From the NCBI RefSeq assembly GCF_014333585.1, contig NZ_JACSCW010000005.1, positions 1-64,000 of the forward strand: a stretch of DNA of 64,000 nt, given 5' to 3'. Both the position numbers and the translations under genes were made by a program. Below the pieces are notes generated by a model, which did no database searches, had not been told where the DNA came from, and saw nothing but the letters and a program-made list of their open reading frames with translations. Shown piece after piece: positions 42,181 to 50,887 of this stretch (the first letter of the stretch is position 1; each line of letters begins with the position of its first letter). This DNA comes from Hymenobacter sp. BT188. GTDB lineage: Bacteria; Bacteroidota; Bacteroidia; Cytophagales; Hymenobacteraceae.

Positions 42181-43560
42181 CTAGTTAGTCAGCGGTTTGC
42201 CGGTCGCGTCAAAGCTTCCTAGCGCCTTGCCCTGTGTGTCAAACACGACATACTTAGGACGGCGGCCCATGGCAATGACAGCTTTGTAGCGCACTTCGCT
42301 TGTACCCTTCTCCTTTACCTCCAGCAGTTCAACCAAGCGATGACCCGGGAAATGCTGTGTGATATAAGCCAGCGCGTCCGGGTGCAGGTTGCTGATGGGC
42401 ACCACTTTCTCCTCAGGTTTGTTATCGGCTTCCGGCAGCAGCCTGATAATTTTAGCATCCAACGCTTGCACGGCAGGCAGGCGCTCATTTCCTTTAGTAG
42501 TCACTGCTACCACATCGGTTGCGGCATCTATGGTCAGCGCTTGGGCTGCTTTACCCTTTAATACTTGCACGTTGGCAATGACGTCTGGGGTCGTATTCAG
42601 CTTTTCCACGGCCGATTTCACAGTGGGCTTCCCATCCAGATAATACTTCACACCCTCAACTTTCACGGTTGCCGGTTTAGAGGAAGCATATTGCCCGGCG
42701 CGTAAAGTAGTGAAGGTAAGCAGCGCGACGGCAAGCGGCAGCACGAGTGCATATTGCGCCAGATGCGCGCTGGCAGAGGAAGGTTTGTTCATCATAGCAA
42801 TTCGATTTTTAAGGGTTAGAAGTGTGAAATGATTGGCCAGCGAGGCACTCGATGCCAAGCCGCTGAGACGGAGCAAGCTGTATTGATATTCTTTCGGCGG
42901 TACTACGCCGGCGCGGAGTACCGCGTCATCGGTCAGAAATTCCAGGTTTTCCTGCATGGCCCGCTCCAGCCACCACGCCGCCGGATTAAACCAGCCCAAC
43001 ACCTGCCCTACCTGCGCCAGCATTATATCCAAGCTGTGCCACTGCCGCACGTGCACATGCTCGTGGTACAGAATGGCGGGCAGCTCAGCGGCCGGGTATT
43101 GGTCAGGGTTCAGGTAAATAAATGGCCCGAAGGAAAACGGGCTGCTGGCCCCCGGCAGGCACCGCACTAGCACGCCACTCACCATTCGGGGCACAGCCGC
43201 TCGGTGCAAACGATAGAGCGAGAATAACCGACCCAGCAGGCGCAAGCCCATCAGCGCTACGCCCGCCCAGTAGATGGCAATCAGAGCATCCATCCAGCCG
43301 AACAGAGGCGTTGACGGGGCAGCCAAAGCGCCCGACCAATTAGGCACGATAGTAAGCAATGAGCCACCGAGTCGTTCGTGGGGGGCAAATATGGCCCCTA
43401 CATCTAAGGCTGGATACACAGCCGAAAAGAGGAGCGCAAACACCAAATACGCCCGGTTGAGGGTATAAAACGTGAGCCGCCGCAACCCCACATAGTACAG
43501 GCCCGCGAACAGCAGCAGCGCCCCATTTGCCTTCAGCAGATACAAAAGCAGCGCCGTCAT
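42181..43560 (-). CDS. BlaR1-like M56 metallopeptidase with plug-like sensor domain
   Basis: Membrane sensor-protease of 459 residues. Four hydrophobic segments in the N-terminal half (near 1-20, 35-55, 85-105 and 275-295) frame the zinc motif YHEHVHVRQWH near residue 165. In BlaR1 such a domain cleaves after ligand sensing, leading to removal of the BlaI repressor. Here the extracytoplasmic part lacks a penicillin-binding domain. Instead residues about 310-375 resemble a TonB-receptor plug (KYYLDGKPTVK, NVQVLKGKAAQAL, VVAVTTKGNE), followed by a C-terminal beta region. Its start codon overlaps the blaI-type stop. Confidence 0.9.
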   Translation of the reverse strand: MTALLLYLLKANGALLLFAGLYYVGLRRLTFYTLNRAYLVFALLFSAVYPALDVGAIFAPHERLGGSLLTIVPNWSGALAAPSTPLFGWMDALIAIYWAGVALMGLRLLGRLFSLYRLHRAAVPRMVSGVLVRCLPGASSPFSFGPFIYLNPDQYPAAELPAILYHEHVHVRQWHSLDIMLAQVGQVLGWFNPAAWWLERAMQENLEFLTDDAVLRAGVVPPKEYQYSLLRLSGLASSASLANHFTLLTLKNRIAMMNKPSSASAHLAQYALVLPLAVALLTFTTLRAGQYASSKPATVKVEGVKYYLDGKPTVKSAVEKLNTTPDVIANVQVLKGKAAQALTIDAATDVVAVTTKGNERLPAVQALDAKIIRLLPEADNKPEEKVVPISNLHPDALAYITQHFPGHRLVELLEVKEKGTSEVRYKAVIAMGRRPKYVVFDTQGKALGSFDATGKPLTN

Positions 43561-43928
43561 TAGTCCTTGCGCTGGCCGTTCTCAATCATGCCGATAATCT
43601 CCTTCAGCTCCTCGGCGCTGATCTTCTCATCCTTGGCAAAGAAGGACACGACTTCCTTGTAGGAGTTTTTGAAGTACTCGCTCACAAAAGCGCTCATAAA
43701 CCGCTTACGATATTCTTCGGCGGCAATCTGGGGGGCAAATCGGTAAGAGTTGCCCAGCTTCTCGCTGCGCAGATAGCCCTTGCGCTCCAGGTTGCGCATG
43801 GTGGAGGCCAGCGTAGTGTAAGGCGGCTTGGGCGCGGGCAGCAAGTCCAGCACGTCTTTGGTAAAGCCGCCATTGAGCTGCCACAGCACCTGCATGGCCT
43901 CTTCTTCAGGGTGAGTTAGTCTTTCCAT
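43560..43928 (-). CDS. BlaI/MecI-family transcriptional repressor
   Basis: Winged-helix repressor of 122 residues. MERLTHPEEEAMQVLWQLNG, the recognition region PYTTLASTMRNLERKGYL and the dimerisation tail FAKDEKISAEELKEIIGMIEN fit the BlaI/MecI/CopY family, including the cleavage-site region near KNSYKEVVSF. It is the first gene of the operon, sharing one base of its stop codon with the M56 start. A perfect 19-bp palindrome lies 9 bases before its start codon and is the likely operator. Confidence 0.93.
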   Translation of the reverse strand: MERLTHPEEEAMQVLWQLNGGFTKDVLDLLPAPKPPYTTLASTMRNLERKGYLRSEKLGNSYRFAPQIAAEEYRKRFMSAFVSEYFKNSYKEVVSFFAKDEKISAEELKEIIGMIENGQRKD

Positions 43929-43936
43929 AAATGGTT

Positions 43937-43972
43937 ATTACGAAACTTTCGTAATTATACGAATAGTTCGTA
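43937..43972. promoter_or_regulatory. Tandem BlaI-type operators
   Basis: ATTACGAAACTTTCGTAAT (43937-43955) is a perfect palindrome with one central base. A second inverted repeat, TACGAA-TAG-TTCGTA, follows at 43958-43972. The shared half-site TACGAA suggests one regulator, most likely the BlaI-type protein acting on its own operon. Confidence 0.75.
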
Positions 43973-44012
43973 ATTAGTTGCAGGATTTTTTCAGAATAAA
44001 TAAATGCGTCAC

Positions 44013-44050
44013 AAAAAAGCCCCCCAGACAGACTCTGGGGGGCTTTTTTC
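44013..44050 (-). terminator. GCCCCCC-stem terminator for the T9SS surface-protein gene
   Basis: Stem GCCCCCCAGA (44019-44028) with TCTGGGGGGC (44034-44043), short loop, A- and T-runs both sides, 39 bases past the minus-strand stop codon. Confidence 0.92.
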
Positions 44051-44088
44051 TTAGGAACAAAATGTTGCGCCTATATGCGCAGAGTGGG

Positions 44089-47000
44089 CTACTTCACCAG
44101 CACCAGGCGCTTGGTCTCTACTTTTCCATTGGTAGTCAGGCGGCAGGTGTACACGCCCTCGGCCAAGGCTGCGCCTTCTACCGTAAACTCATAGGTACGG
44201 CCGCCTTCTGCCACGCCATCATATATGGTAGCTACTAGCTTGCCTACCGAATTGTAGACCAACAGCTGCGCTTTACCAGTTTCAGCGGCGCGGAAGCGCA
44301 GGGTAGCACGCTCTGTGAAGGGGTTAGGATATGCTTCAAACACATGAGCTGTAGCAGCATATTCGGTAGCCACCGCAGTGGCTGCGGCCGAAGCGGTGAG
44401 CGTATTGCCGTCGCAGCTGCCCAGCTGCTCCTTATGTATGAGCAGGTGGCCTTCCACTTCTTTGATATCTTCCCAAGTATTGACACCCTTGTGGCAGACC
44501 AGAATCTGTGCATTCTTCTTGCCGCCGCGCACATCAACCACTTTTAAAGTTACGGCCTTGGTAGCAACGCAGCCGAACTCGTTGGTGACCGTCACGGTGT
44601 AGACGAAAGTACCGGGCTTGCCAGCCGTGAATACGGGGTTAGCAATATCGGTTTTGCTGAGGCCAGTCGGCCCGCTCCAGCTATACTTCGTGCCACCAGC
44701 GGCCGTCAACGTCAGGCTTTGCGGGCCGTAGCCGAGGTACAGGTTGGTGGCAACGCCGCCAGTGTACACCGTATTAGAAGGTGTAGCAGTAATGGTCGGC
44801 ACCGGTAGCGGATTAACCGTCACAATAGCCGTGCCTGTGAAGGCAGCGCCCGTGCAGTTGGCATCCGATACCGCGAGCAGGGAATACGTGGAAGTAGCAG
44901 CAGGACTAACCGAAACTACATAAGGAGAGCTGGTAATGCCCGTAACCGCAACCGGCGTGGTACCGTCCGTGTACGTCAGGCTCCAGGGACCAGTACCCGT
45001 AAGTGCAACGCTCAACGAAGTAGAGGTACCGGCACAAACGGTAGCGGTGCCGCTTAAGGTTGCGGTTGGCAGCTCACGCACCGTTACTTTCTGGGTGTAG
45101 GTAGCCGAGCAAGCGCCCTGCGTAATAACCAGCGTAGCCGTGTAGGTACCAGCGGCGGCGTACGTGTGGCTGATGTTGCCAACGGTTGTATAATCCACTT
45201 TGCCATCACTCTCTACATCCCAGGCATATGTAGCGTTGGATTCAACGACAGTAGAAGCGTCCGTGAAGGCTGTGGCGGAGCCTACACAAGCCGTAGCCGC
45301 CGTAAAGGCGGGCACTGGCTCCAGGCAAATAAGGCCAGTACGCACTACCCGGTAGCTGTTGCCCACCCGAATGCCATCGATTGTCAGTTTCGGAACGTTG
45401 GTGCCTTGGCGGATTGCCATTGCGCCAATGTTGGCAGGAGAGCTGCCTAATTCGGCAACTTCAGCACTCGCTGTTGCGGGCTCCGCACCGGCCGCCGGAT
45501 TAACGAACAGCTTGGTTATGCTGCCAGCCTCATCGTAGTCATATTTAACTACTAATAAATGGGTGGTGTTCAACGGATAACTCTCAGTTGTATACTTAAT
45601 AGTAGAGCCATTGCCGCTGATGCCAAACTGTACTGTGCCCGACGTAGAGCCAGCCCGTGTAAATAATCGAGCTTTGAAGGTAGACCCTATTGCTGCGGGG
45701 CCCAGATGAAAAAAGTATTCAGCAGTACCCGCACTGATTACATTGAGCAACAGAGAAGTATATACTGGCGTACCGGCGTACACAGGTTCTGTAAGCTTCA
45801 GGTTAACATCTTCGCCATTACCAACTGTCGCGGCTGCTTTGCCACTGCTGGCGCTGTAGCCGGAATAAGACAAGCCATCGGTTGCCGTAACGGCAATTGA
45901 GTTAGTACCCGCGCCGCTGTGTGCTGCCCAGCCGTTAGCTGTTAGCAGAGAGCCAGCTGCGTAATCGAAGTTTTCTTCCAGCAGCAGAGCGGCAGGAGCA
46001 GCTGAAGTTGCCTGAACTAAAGTACCTGGGGCAGTTACTAAGTAGTTTTCGGCGTAGGGCGTGTCGTTATCATTGAAGGCGAAGACCGAAAAATGATATG
46101 TAGCATTGGCGCGGAGCCCCGTTACGGTCACGTTGTCACCGGTGCCGTTATACACTACGAAGTTGCCTACGCCTAGCACGCTCCCTTTACCGAACTCTGT
46201 ATCCGCAATGTACGTGGTAGCATCAGTGGGCACGGCATCTACGGCACTTCCGCGGCGGGCTACCACTAGGCGCTTTTTGCCATCGCCGCCTGCTAGGTTC
46301 AATTGAAGCGAGGTACTGGCTACTTGGCTGGCGGTGAGCGTGGGCTGAGTGGTTGGCTCGGCGGCCAGTGGCACCGTTACGGTAGTGAAGGAAATCTCCT
46401 CGCCATAAGCAGTGCTTGCACTATTGGTTGCGTAAGCACGCACGAAGTAAGTAGTGCCTGGCACCAAGCCAGTTATAGCGCTGGCGAAAGCACCCGTACC
46501 GGCGCCATCAGCCGTTTTGGTAGTGACTGAAATAGTCGGATTAGGAGTTTTAGCCCACACAATGCCGCGAGCTGTTACCGCGTTGCCGCCATCGGCAGCT
46601 ACCGTGCCGCCGGTGTTGGCACTGGTCGGGGTAAGCTCGGTGATGGCCGTAGTGCTTAGCGTAGCCGGATAAATGGGATTAACGCCCGTGCCGGTAACTG
46701 CTACTGCCTGATCCGGCAAGCCGGCGCTCTGCACCGGAATCGTTTCGCTATACGCTTGGGGAGCCGTTGGAGCGAAGCGAACATCAATCGTAGTGCTAGG
46801 CACATTGCCACCGGCCGGCTGCAGTTCGATAGTGCAGCAGGCGAATGGGTTGTTGCCCGTCCGGATTTCAAAACCAGCCGGCGGTGTGATGATGATGCCT
46901 CCTTTTAAATTATTGCCTTCCACCATAAAGCTCTTCAGCCCGGTTCCGGCCCCCACGGCCAGACTACCAAAATCAGAAAGAGTAGAAGCTGATACGAGCA

Positions 47001-48378
47001 AGGCAGGCGTAGTAGGAGGCGCTGAGACAGTTACTGTAATAGGTGCACTCAGGCCCGTAGCCGTACCGCAGTCGGTAGTGACAGTTGCTTGCGCAACCAG
47101 GTAGTAAGTGCCCACGCCGGGAAAATCTGCCCCCCGTACTGTGTAAGTAGCCGAAGTAGCCCCGCCGATAGCCGAAGTATATGGCCCGGCTGCACTAGTG
47201 CCATAAAGCCAGGTGAAGGTAGAATTAGCAGCGGCACTAGCGGTGAGGGCATCACCTGTACCGGTAGTAATTATCGTCTGAGCCGTGGCCGGCGTCACGG
47301 TAACCGGGTTGCTGTCAGAGGTTAAGTTTACGACCAGGTCAGAGCCGTTGTTCGAGCCATAAGTAGCGGGTGCATCGTTTACCACCCGCAGCCGATATTT
47401 AGTGCCGCTTGGCGTACCCTTAGGAATAGCTGCCGAAATTGGGGAGCTAGTGCCGCTACCGATAATGTTATCAGTTACGTTAGTAGGAAATTCGCCCGAA
47501 GCGTTTGACAGCTGCACTTTGAAGCCGCCCGTGAAGGTGCCGCTGCTGGTATAGGCCACATTGAATGGAGCGCTGCCTGCTGTAGCCGTAATGCAATAAG
47601 GACTATTAAAAGCAGAAGCTGTAGTAGTGATGCTGGCTGCCGGAGTAGGTGGGGTGCCCCCTTCTAACGTTGCCGTTAAAGTAACGTCATCTATACCAAT
47701 ACCTTGCGCGTTGGTGATAAGTGTTCCCTCTGAGCTTTGGTAGGTCCAACGCAGATAGAAAGTAGCATTTGGCGCGATGTTGACACCAGCTAATGGCGCT
47801 GATTTGGACACCGAAACAGGTGGATAATGATATGTGTTTACTCCGCCAGCAAAGGCCTGATCACCATCCGTCCGTGCTGTCCATGTGTTTCCGTCGGTAC
47901 TAGTAAAGAACTTCCATTCGTAGCCTCGGGTATTTGTGCGATACTTTTCAAATAAAAACTGGACGTTTAAATCCTGAATTACGGCACCTGTTGTATTCTG
48001 GATTGCGAGTAGAATATGGCGAGGGGGAAGGACTGAGCCACTAGATAAGAAGCCAATCGCACGGTCCGTAGAGACAGTTGCAGCACCGAAATTATAGGTA
48101 CCACCAGCAGTGAAACTTGTGCCGTTAGCGGCGGCGGTAGTAACCTTATAGTTACTGGCACTCGTGTAGGTGGGTGCAGCTTCGCTTGAGAAAAGAAAAC
48201 CTGTAGGTACAGTAACCGCTGCACCGCTCCCTATCTCGTCAAATGTCTGAGTGTAAGTTCCAGTGGCTAATTGAGCGGGCGTCTGGCCCCAGCTCTGTAG
48301 CGTAACGAAGAAAAGTAAGCAAGTCAGGAAAGCCGGCAACTGCCCAAACTTCCCAGTAGTTTTATAAAAACTTGTCAT
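44089..48378 (-). CDS. Large multi-domain T9SS-secreted surface protein
   Basis: Secreted protein of 1429 residues. A signal peptide (LPAFLTCLLFFVTLQSWGQ) is followed by a jelly-roll-like N-terminal domain (about 35-240). Ig-like beta domains come next, then fibronectin-III-like repeats (AITELTPTSANTGGTVAADG, GLVPGTTYFVRAYATNS), a laminin-G-like domain (about 790-1000), a PKD-type domain (TYAWDVESDGKVDYTTVGN) and further SprB-like or Ig stretches. The C-terminal 80 residues (AYPNPFTERATLRF to GKVETKRLVLVK) are a classic type A T9SS sorting domain. No catalytic domain is recognised, so adhesion or binding is likely. It begins 42 bases after the nuclease gene on the same strand, so the two are probably co-transcribed. 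Confidence 0.9.
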   Translation of the reverse strand: MTSFYKTTGKFGQLPAFLTCLLFFVTLQSWGQTPAQLATGTYTQTFDEIGSGAAVTVPTGFLFSSEAAPTYTSASNYKVTTAAANGTSFTAGGTYNFGAATVSTDRAIGFLSSGSVLPPRHILLAIQNTTGAVIQDLNVQFLFEKYRTNTRGYEWKFFTSTDGNTWTARTDGDQAFAGGVNTYHYPPVSVSKSAPLAGVNIAPNATFYLRWTYQSSEGTLITNAQGIGIDDVTLTATLEGGTPPTPAASITTTASAFNSPYCITATAGSAPFNVAYTSSGTFTGGFKVQLSNASGEFPTNVTDNIIGSGTSSPISAAIPKGTPSGTKYRLRVVNDAPATYGSNNGSDLVVNLTSDSNPVTVTPATAQTIITTGTGDALTASAAANSTFTWLYGTSAAGPYTSAIGGATSATYTVRGADFPGVGTYYLVAQATVTTDCGTATGLSAPITVTVSAPPTTPALLVSASTLSDFGSLAVGAGTGLKSFMVEGNNLKGGIIITPPAGFEIRTGNNPFACCTIELQPAGGNVPSTTIDVRFAPTAPQAYSETIPVQSAGLPDQAVAVTGTGVNPIYPATLSTTAITELTPTSANTGGTVAADGGNAVTARGIVWAKTPNPTISVTTKTADGAGTGAFASAITGLVPGTTYFVRAYATNSASTAYGEEISFTTVTVPLAAEPTTQPTLTASQVASTSLQLNLAGGDGKKRLVVARRGSAVDAVPTDATTYIADTEFGKGSVLGVGNFVVYNGTGDNVTVTGLRANATYHFSVFAFNDNDTPYAENYLVTAPGTLVQATSAAPAALLLEENFDYAAGSLLTANGWAAHSGAGTNSIAVTATDGLSYSGYSASSGKAAATVGNGEDVNLKLTEPVYAGTPVYTSLLLNVISAGTAEYFFHLGPAAIGSTFKARLFTRAGSTSGTVQFGISGNGSTIKYTTESYPLNTTHLLVVKYDYDEAGSITKLFVNPAAGAEPATASAEVAELGSSPANIGAMAIRQGTNVPKLTIDGIRVGNSYRVVRTGLICLEPVPAFTAATACVGSATAFTDASTVVESNATYAWDVESDGKVDYTTVGNISHTYAAAGTYTATLVITQGACSATYTQKVTVRELPTATLSGTATVCAGTSTSLSVALTGTGPWSLTYTDGTTPVAVTGITSSPYVVSVSPAATSTYSLLAVSDANCTGAAFTGTAIVTVNPLPVPTITATPSNTVYTGGVATNLYLGYGPQSLTLTAAGGTKYSWSGPTGLSKTDIANPVFTAGKPGTFVYTVTVTNEFGCVATKAVTLKVVDVRGGKKNAQILVCHKGVNTWEDIKEVEGHLLIHKEQLGSCDGNTLTASAAATAVATEYAATAHVFEAYPNPFTERATLRFRAAETGKAQLLVYNSVGKLVATIYDGVAEGGRTYEFTVEGAALAEGVYTCRLTTNGKVETKRLVLVK

Positions 48379-48420
48379 ATAGACGATTATGTCGTTTTGA
48401 AAAGGTCTGGAAGAATGGAC

Positions 48421-49767
48421 TTAGTTAGTTGGGCCAGTGTCAACTTTCGATTCAATGGCTGTTTGTACCTCTATAGGCAAGGCCGAGAGCAGGTCATAGC
48501 CAGTAGATGCTTCGATGGCGTCAACCGTGGTGCGATGCGTGCCCCAGTTAGTATTAAGTGACTGCGTATTGGGCATGTCCACGGCAATAACACGCGTGGA
48601 GGCTGATATGCGGGCCACATCATTATCGCCAATAGGAATGACGACAATTACCTTCCACGTGCGATTTGGGACGGTAATGCGACCTTGGTCGAGGGTATTG
48701 GTTACGCCACCGTTGCTACCGGTGCCGCCTACACCATAGCTACCGCAGATAATATATACCTCACTATTACCAGCAGGATTCGTTGCGCTAGGCAAGAAAG
48801 AGCGGGAATACTCCTCTAAATCTGCCCAGGGACCTTGATTGTTACCGGGAGCCTGAGGCATCATGTTGGTCATAAAAAAGGTCGCCGCGTTATCTTCTGG
48901 GCTGGAAGTGCGGTCGGCGGAAGGGCAGTTGTGGCCGCGGTCGAAGCCCGAGCCGGAATAGCTAGTCGCCTGCACCTGATACCAGCCTTCAGGAAGAGTC
49001 GGGTCGGGTCCAAAAACGTCTACCCGGGGAGCAGTCCCCCGATCTGAAGCATCAAGATGCCAGCTTACCCAGTTAGGCTTGCCCTGATCGCGGTTGTAGC
49101 TCAGTTTATACTGAGGCTTCACCATCAGATAATTTCCAGGATAGCTGACGTCGGTGACAGCACCGCTGGGGTTGCCCAAAGCGAGGTGGTCGTTGTCAAT
49201 CGAGGGCTGAACAACGCCGAAATCGGTTACGGCAAAGTCGTCGATGTTCAGGCGGCTTGGCCCGCCTGACGTCTTGCGAATCTCGAACTTGACGTTGCCG
49301 GCAATGTTGACGGTGAAAGCGGTGGCCTGGAGTGTGCTGCTGGTAGTAAATACCGTGTTGCCCACTTTCGTCCACTTGTTGCAGTTGCACGATTGCGCCT
49401 GCGCCCAAAGCTCCCAGCTGCTGCTGGCGTCGGTACCGTAAATGGCGTGCTGTACGTTTATGGTGGAGGCACCATTGGGCACAAAAAACTCCATGGTGAG
49501 CTTCCCGTTTTGCTGCAAACGCACGGACTGGGCGCCATTCTTACGGTCGGCCTCTGTATTGCCGAGCACGGCATCAGTCAGCGTCCAGGTGCCGGTAGCT
49601 AAGGCTACCGTTCCGGCAGTATAATCCGTCTTCGTTCCAGTGTCGAAGGATTCCTGGGGGTTAGTTGCGGTAAGGCTGGCCGCTTGCTGACCGGCAGGAG
49701 CCGATTGGAAAGCCAGACACGAAAACAGCAACAAAAAGCGAAATGGACTGTGTAGAAATTTTGGCAT
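48421..49767 (-). CDS. Secreted DNA/RNA non-specific endonuclease
   Basis: Nuclease of 448 residues. The ATG at 49767 is chosen because it opens a signal peptide (FRFLLLFSCLAFQSAPAG). Residues about 35-185 form a beta-sandwich that looks like a binding domain. Residues about 200-440 are the NucA/Serratia-type nuclease with its catalytic DRGH in GFDRGHNCPSADRTSS near residue 275 and the Mg-binding asparagine in TNMMPQAPGNNQGPW. Family members cut DNA and RNA without sequence preference. No C-terminal sorting domain is seen, so it may be periplasmic or released. Precedes the large T9SS protein gene. Confidence 0.93.
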   Translation of the reverse strand: MPKFLHSPFRFLLLFSCLAFQSAPAGQQAASLTATNPQESFDTGTKTDYTAGTVALATGTWTLTDAVLGNTEADRKNGAQSVRLQQNGKLTMEFFVPNGASTINVQHAIYGTDASSSWELWAQAQSCNCNKWTKVGNTVFTTSSTLQATAFTVNIAGNVKFEIRKTSGGPSRLNIDDFAVTDFGVVQPSIDNDHLALGNPSGAVTDVSYPGNYLMVKPQYKLSYNRDQGKPNWVSWHLDASDRGTAPRVDVFGPDPTLPEGWYQVQATSYSGSGFDRGHNCPSADRTSSPEDNAATFFMTNMMPQAPGNNQGPWADLEEYSRSFLPSATNPAGNSEVYIICGSYGVGGTGSNGGVTNTLDQGRITVPNRTWKVIVVIPIGDNDVARISASTRVIAVDMPNTQSLNTNWGTHRTTVDAIEASTGYDLLSALPIEVQTAIESKVDTGPTN

Positions 49768-50133
49768 ACTCGAGCTAAGAGAAAAGCATTCGACTAGGTT
49801 CCAGTTGCGCAACCTTGTGCAACCCAGTGACAAAAGTACAATTGAAATAGAACTTAGGTATTAATAAAATATAAATTCCTTGAATTCGTAACAAAAAAAT
49901 AATGGGATAATATAAATGAATAGAGTTTATGTAATTTTTGCCTCTTTGCTCCTCCATAAGTTCTAAATAGGCGCAGATATTCTAACTGGAGTGAAAAGGT
50001 ACTAAGAGAGGGTCTTGGCCGGACGCGGTTCAGCCAGTTGAAACCATCTAGACACAGAGGCGCGATGGCAGTAGCTTACTTCACTGCCAATTGAAAGTGA
50101 CCTGAAATCCGATGAAAAATTCTTTGGGAAGGC
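49768..50133. other. Intergenic region upstream of the nuclease gene
   Basis: 366 bases between two minus-strand genes, AT-rich near 49850-49930. It carries a candidate -7 box for the nuclease gene at 49831-49838. No gene or repeat seen in the remainder. Confidence 0.5.
49831..49838 (-). promoter_or_regulatory. Candidate -7 box for the nuclease gene
   Basis: Read on the minus strand, TACTTTTG matches TAnnTTTG exactly. It lies 63 bases before the chosen ATG and next to an AT-rich stretch. No clear -33 TTTG. Confidence 0.4.
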
Positions 50134-50640
50134 TTACGCTAACTGCTTTTCGTAACAGAAAAAGCGCAAGCCAGGCCTGAATGCCAGCGTAATTTCGCCG
50201 GCGAAGCGGTAGCCTAATTTGGGGAAGAGTTGTTGGGTGGCTCGGTTTTCCGAATTCGTATCGACGCGCAGCACAGGCAGTTGTTGCTCTATGGCTAACT
50301 GCTCTGCCTGTTGAAGCAGAGCAGCGGCTACGCCTTGGCCTTGCGCGGCCGGATCGACGGCCAGCCGGTGTGTGACGAGGGCGGGCAGCGAGGCATCCCA
50401 ATCGGCTTGGGCGTACTCCGGGTCCTGATCGGTGGTGAGGGCCGCCACACCAGCAATTTTGCCCCCCAACTCGGCAACCCATAAATGTTTTCGGTCAATA
50501 TCCTGCCGAAACACCGCTTCATTAGGATAGGACGCTTCCCACTGATAATTGCCGGCGGCATGCATGAGCGGCACCACACGGCTGATTAGCAGCAGAATAC
50601 TGGGCAGGTCAGTAGTGGTGGCGCGACGAATGGTTAGCAT
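50134..50640 (-). CDS. GNAT-family N-acetyltransferase
   Basis: Acetyltransferase of 168 residues. It starts MLTIRRATTTDLPSILLLIS, the common GNAT opening; motif A is HRLAVDPAAQGQGVAAALLQQAEQLA and motif B includes LRVDTNSENRATQQLFPKLGYRF. Substrate unknown. Contains a TTTTGCCCCCCAA motif. Confidence 0.9.
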   Translation of the reverse strand: MLTIRRATTTDLPSILLLISRVVPLMHAAGNYQWEASYPNEAVFRQDIDRKHLWVAELGGKIAGVAALTTDQDPEYAQADWDASLPALVTHRLAVDPAAQGQGVAAALLQQAEQLAIEQQLPVLRVDTNSENRATQQLFPKLGYRFAGEITLAFRPGLRFFCYEKQLA

Positions 50641-50799
50641 TAGTAAGGGCAGCCGTTTGGGCTTTTGCTTTAAACGTAGTTACTAATAACTTCTAAAACA
50701 GGCAGGAAATAAACCACAGTCCCAAAATGCCTCCGTTCAGTTTCGACCGGCTGGCAGCTGCAACCCAGCACAATTGCTTTATCTTCTGCGTCGGTTTCA

Positions 50800-50850
50800 T
50801 TACCATAAAAAAGCCCCCCAGCTTAGCTCTGGGGGGCTTTTTTATGGTAA
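50800..50850. terminator. Very long perfect GCCCCCC-stem hairpin
   Basis: Perfect 22-bp arms: the left runs from TTACCATAAAAAA into GCCCCCCAG (50813-50821) and the right (50829-50850) is its exact inverse. The loop is 7 bases. It ends the GH43 gene on the minus strand. The arms are longer than needed for termination because the flanks outside the A/T runs also pair. Confidence 0.92.
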
Positions 50851-50887
50851 CAGAATGATAATGATACAACTATAATAAAGCTACTTC

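Noticed and set aside
43560..43928. Beta-lactam resistance locus
   Set aside because: BlaI and an M56 protease are present, but there is no beta-lactamase and the M56 protein lacks a penicillin-binding sensor domain.
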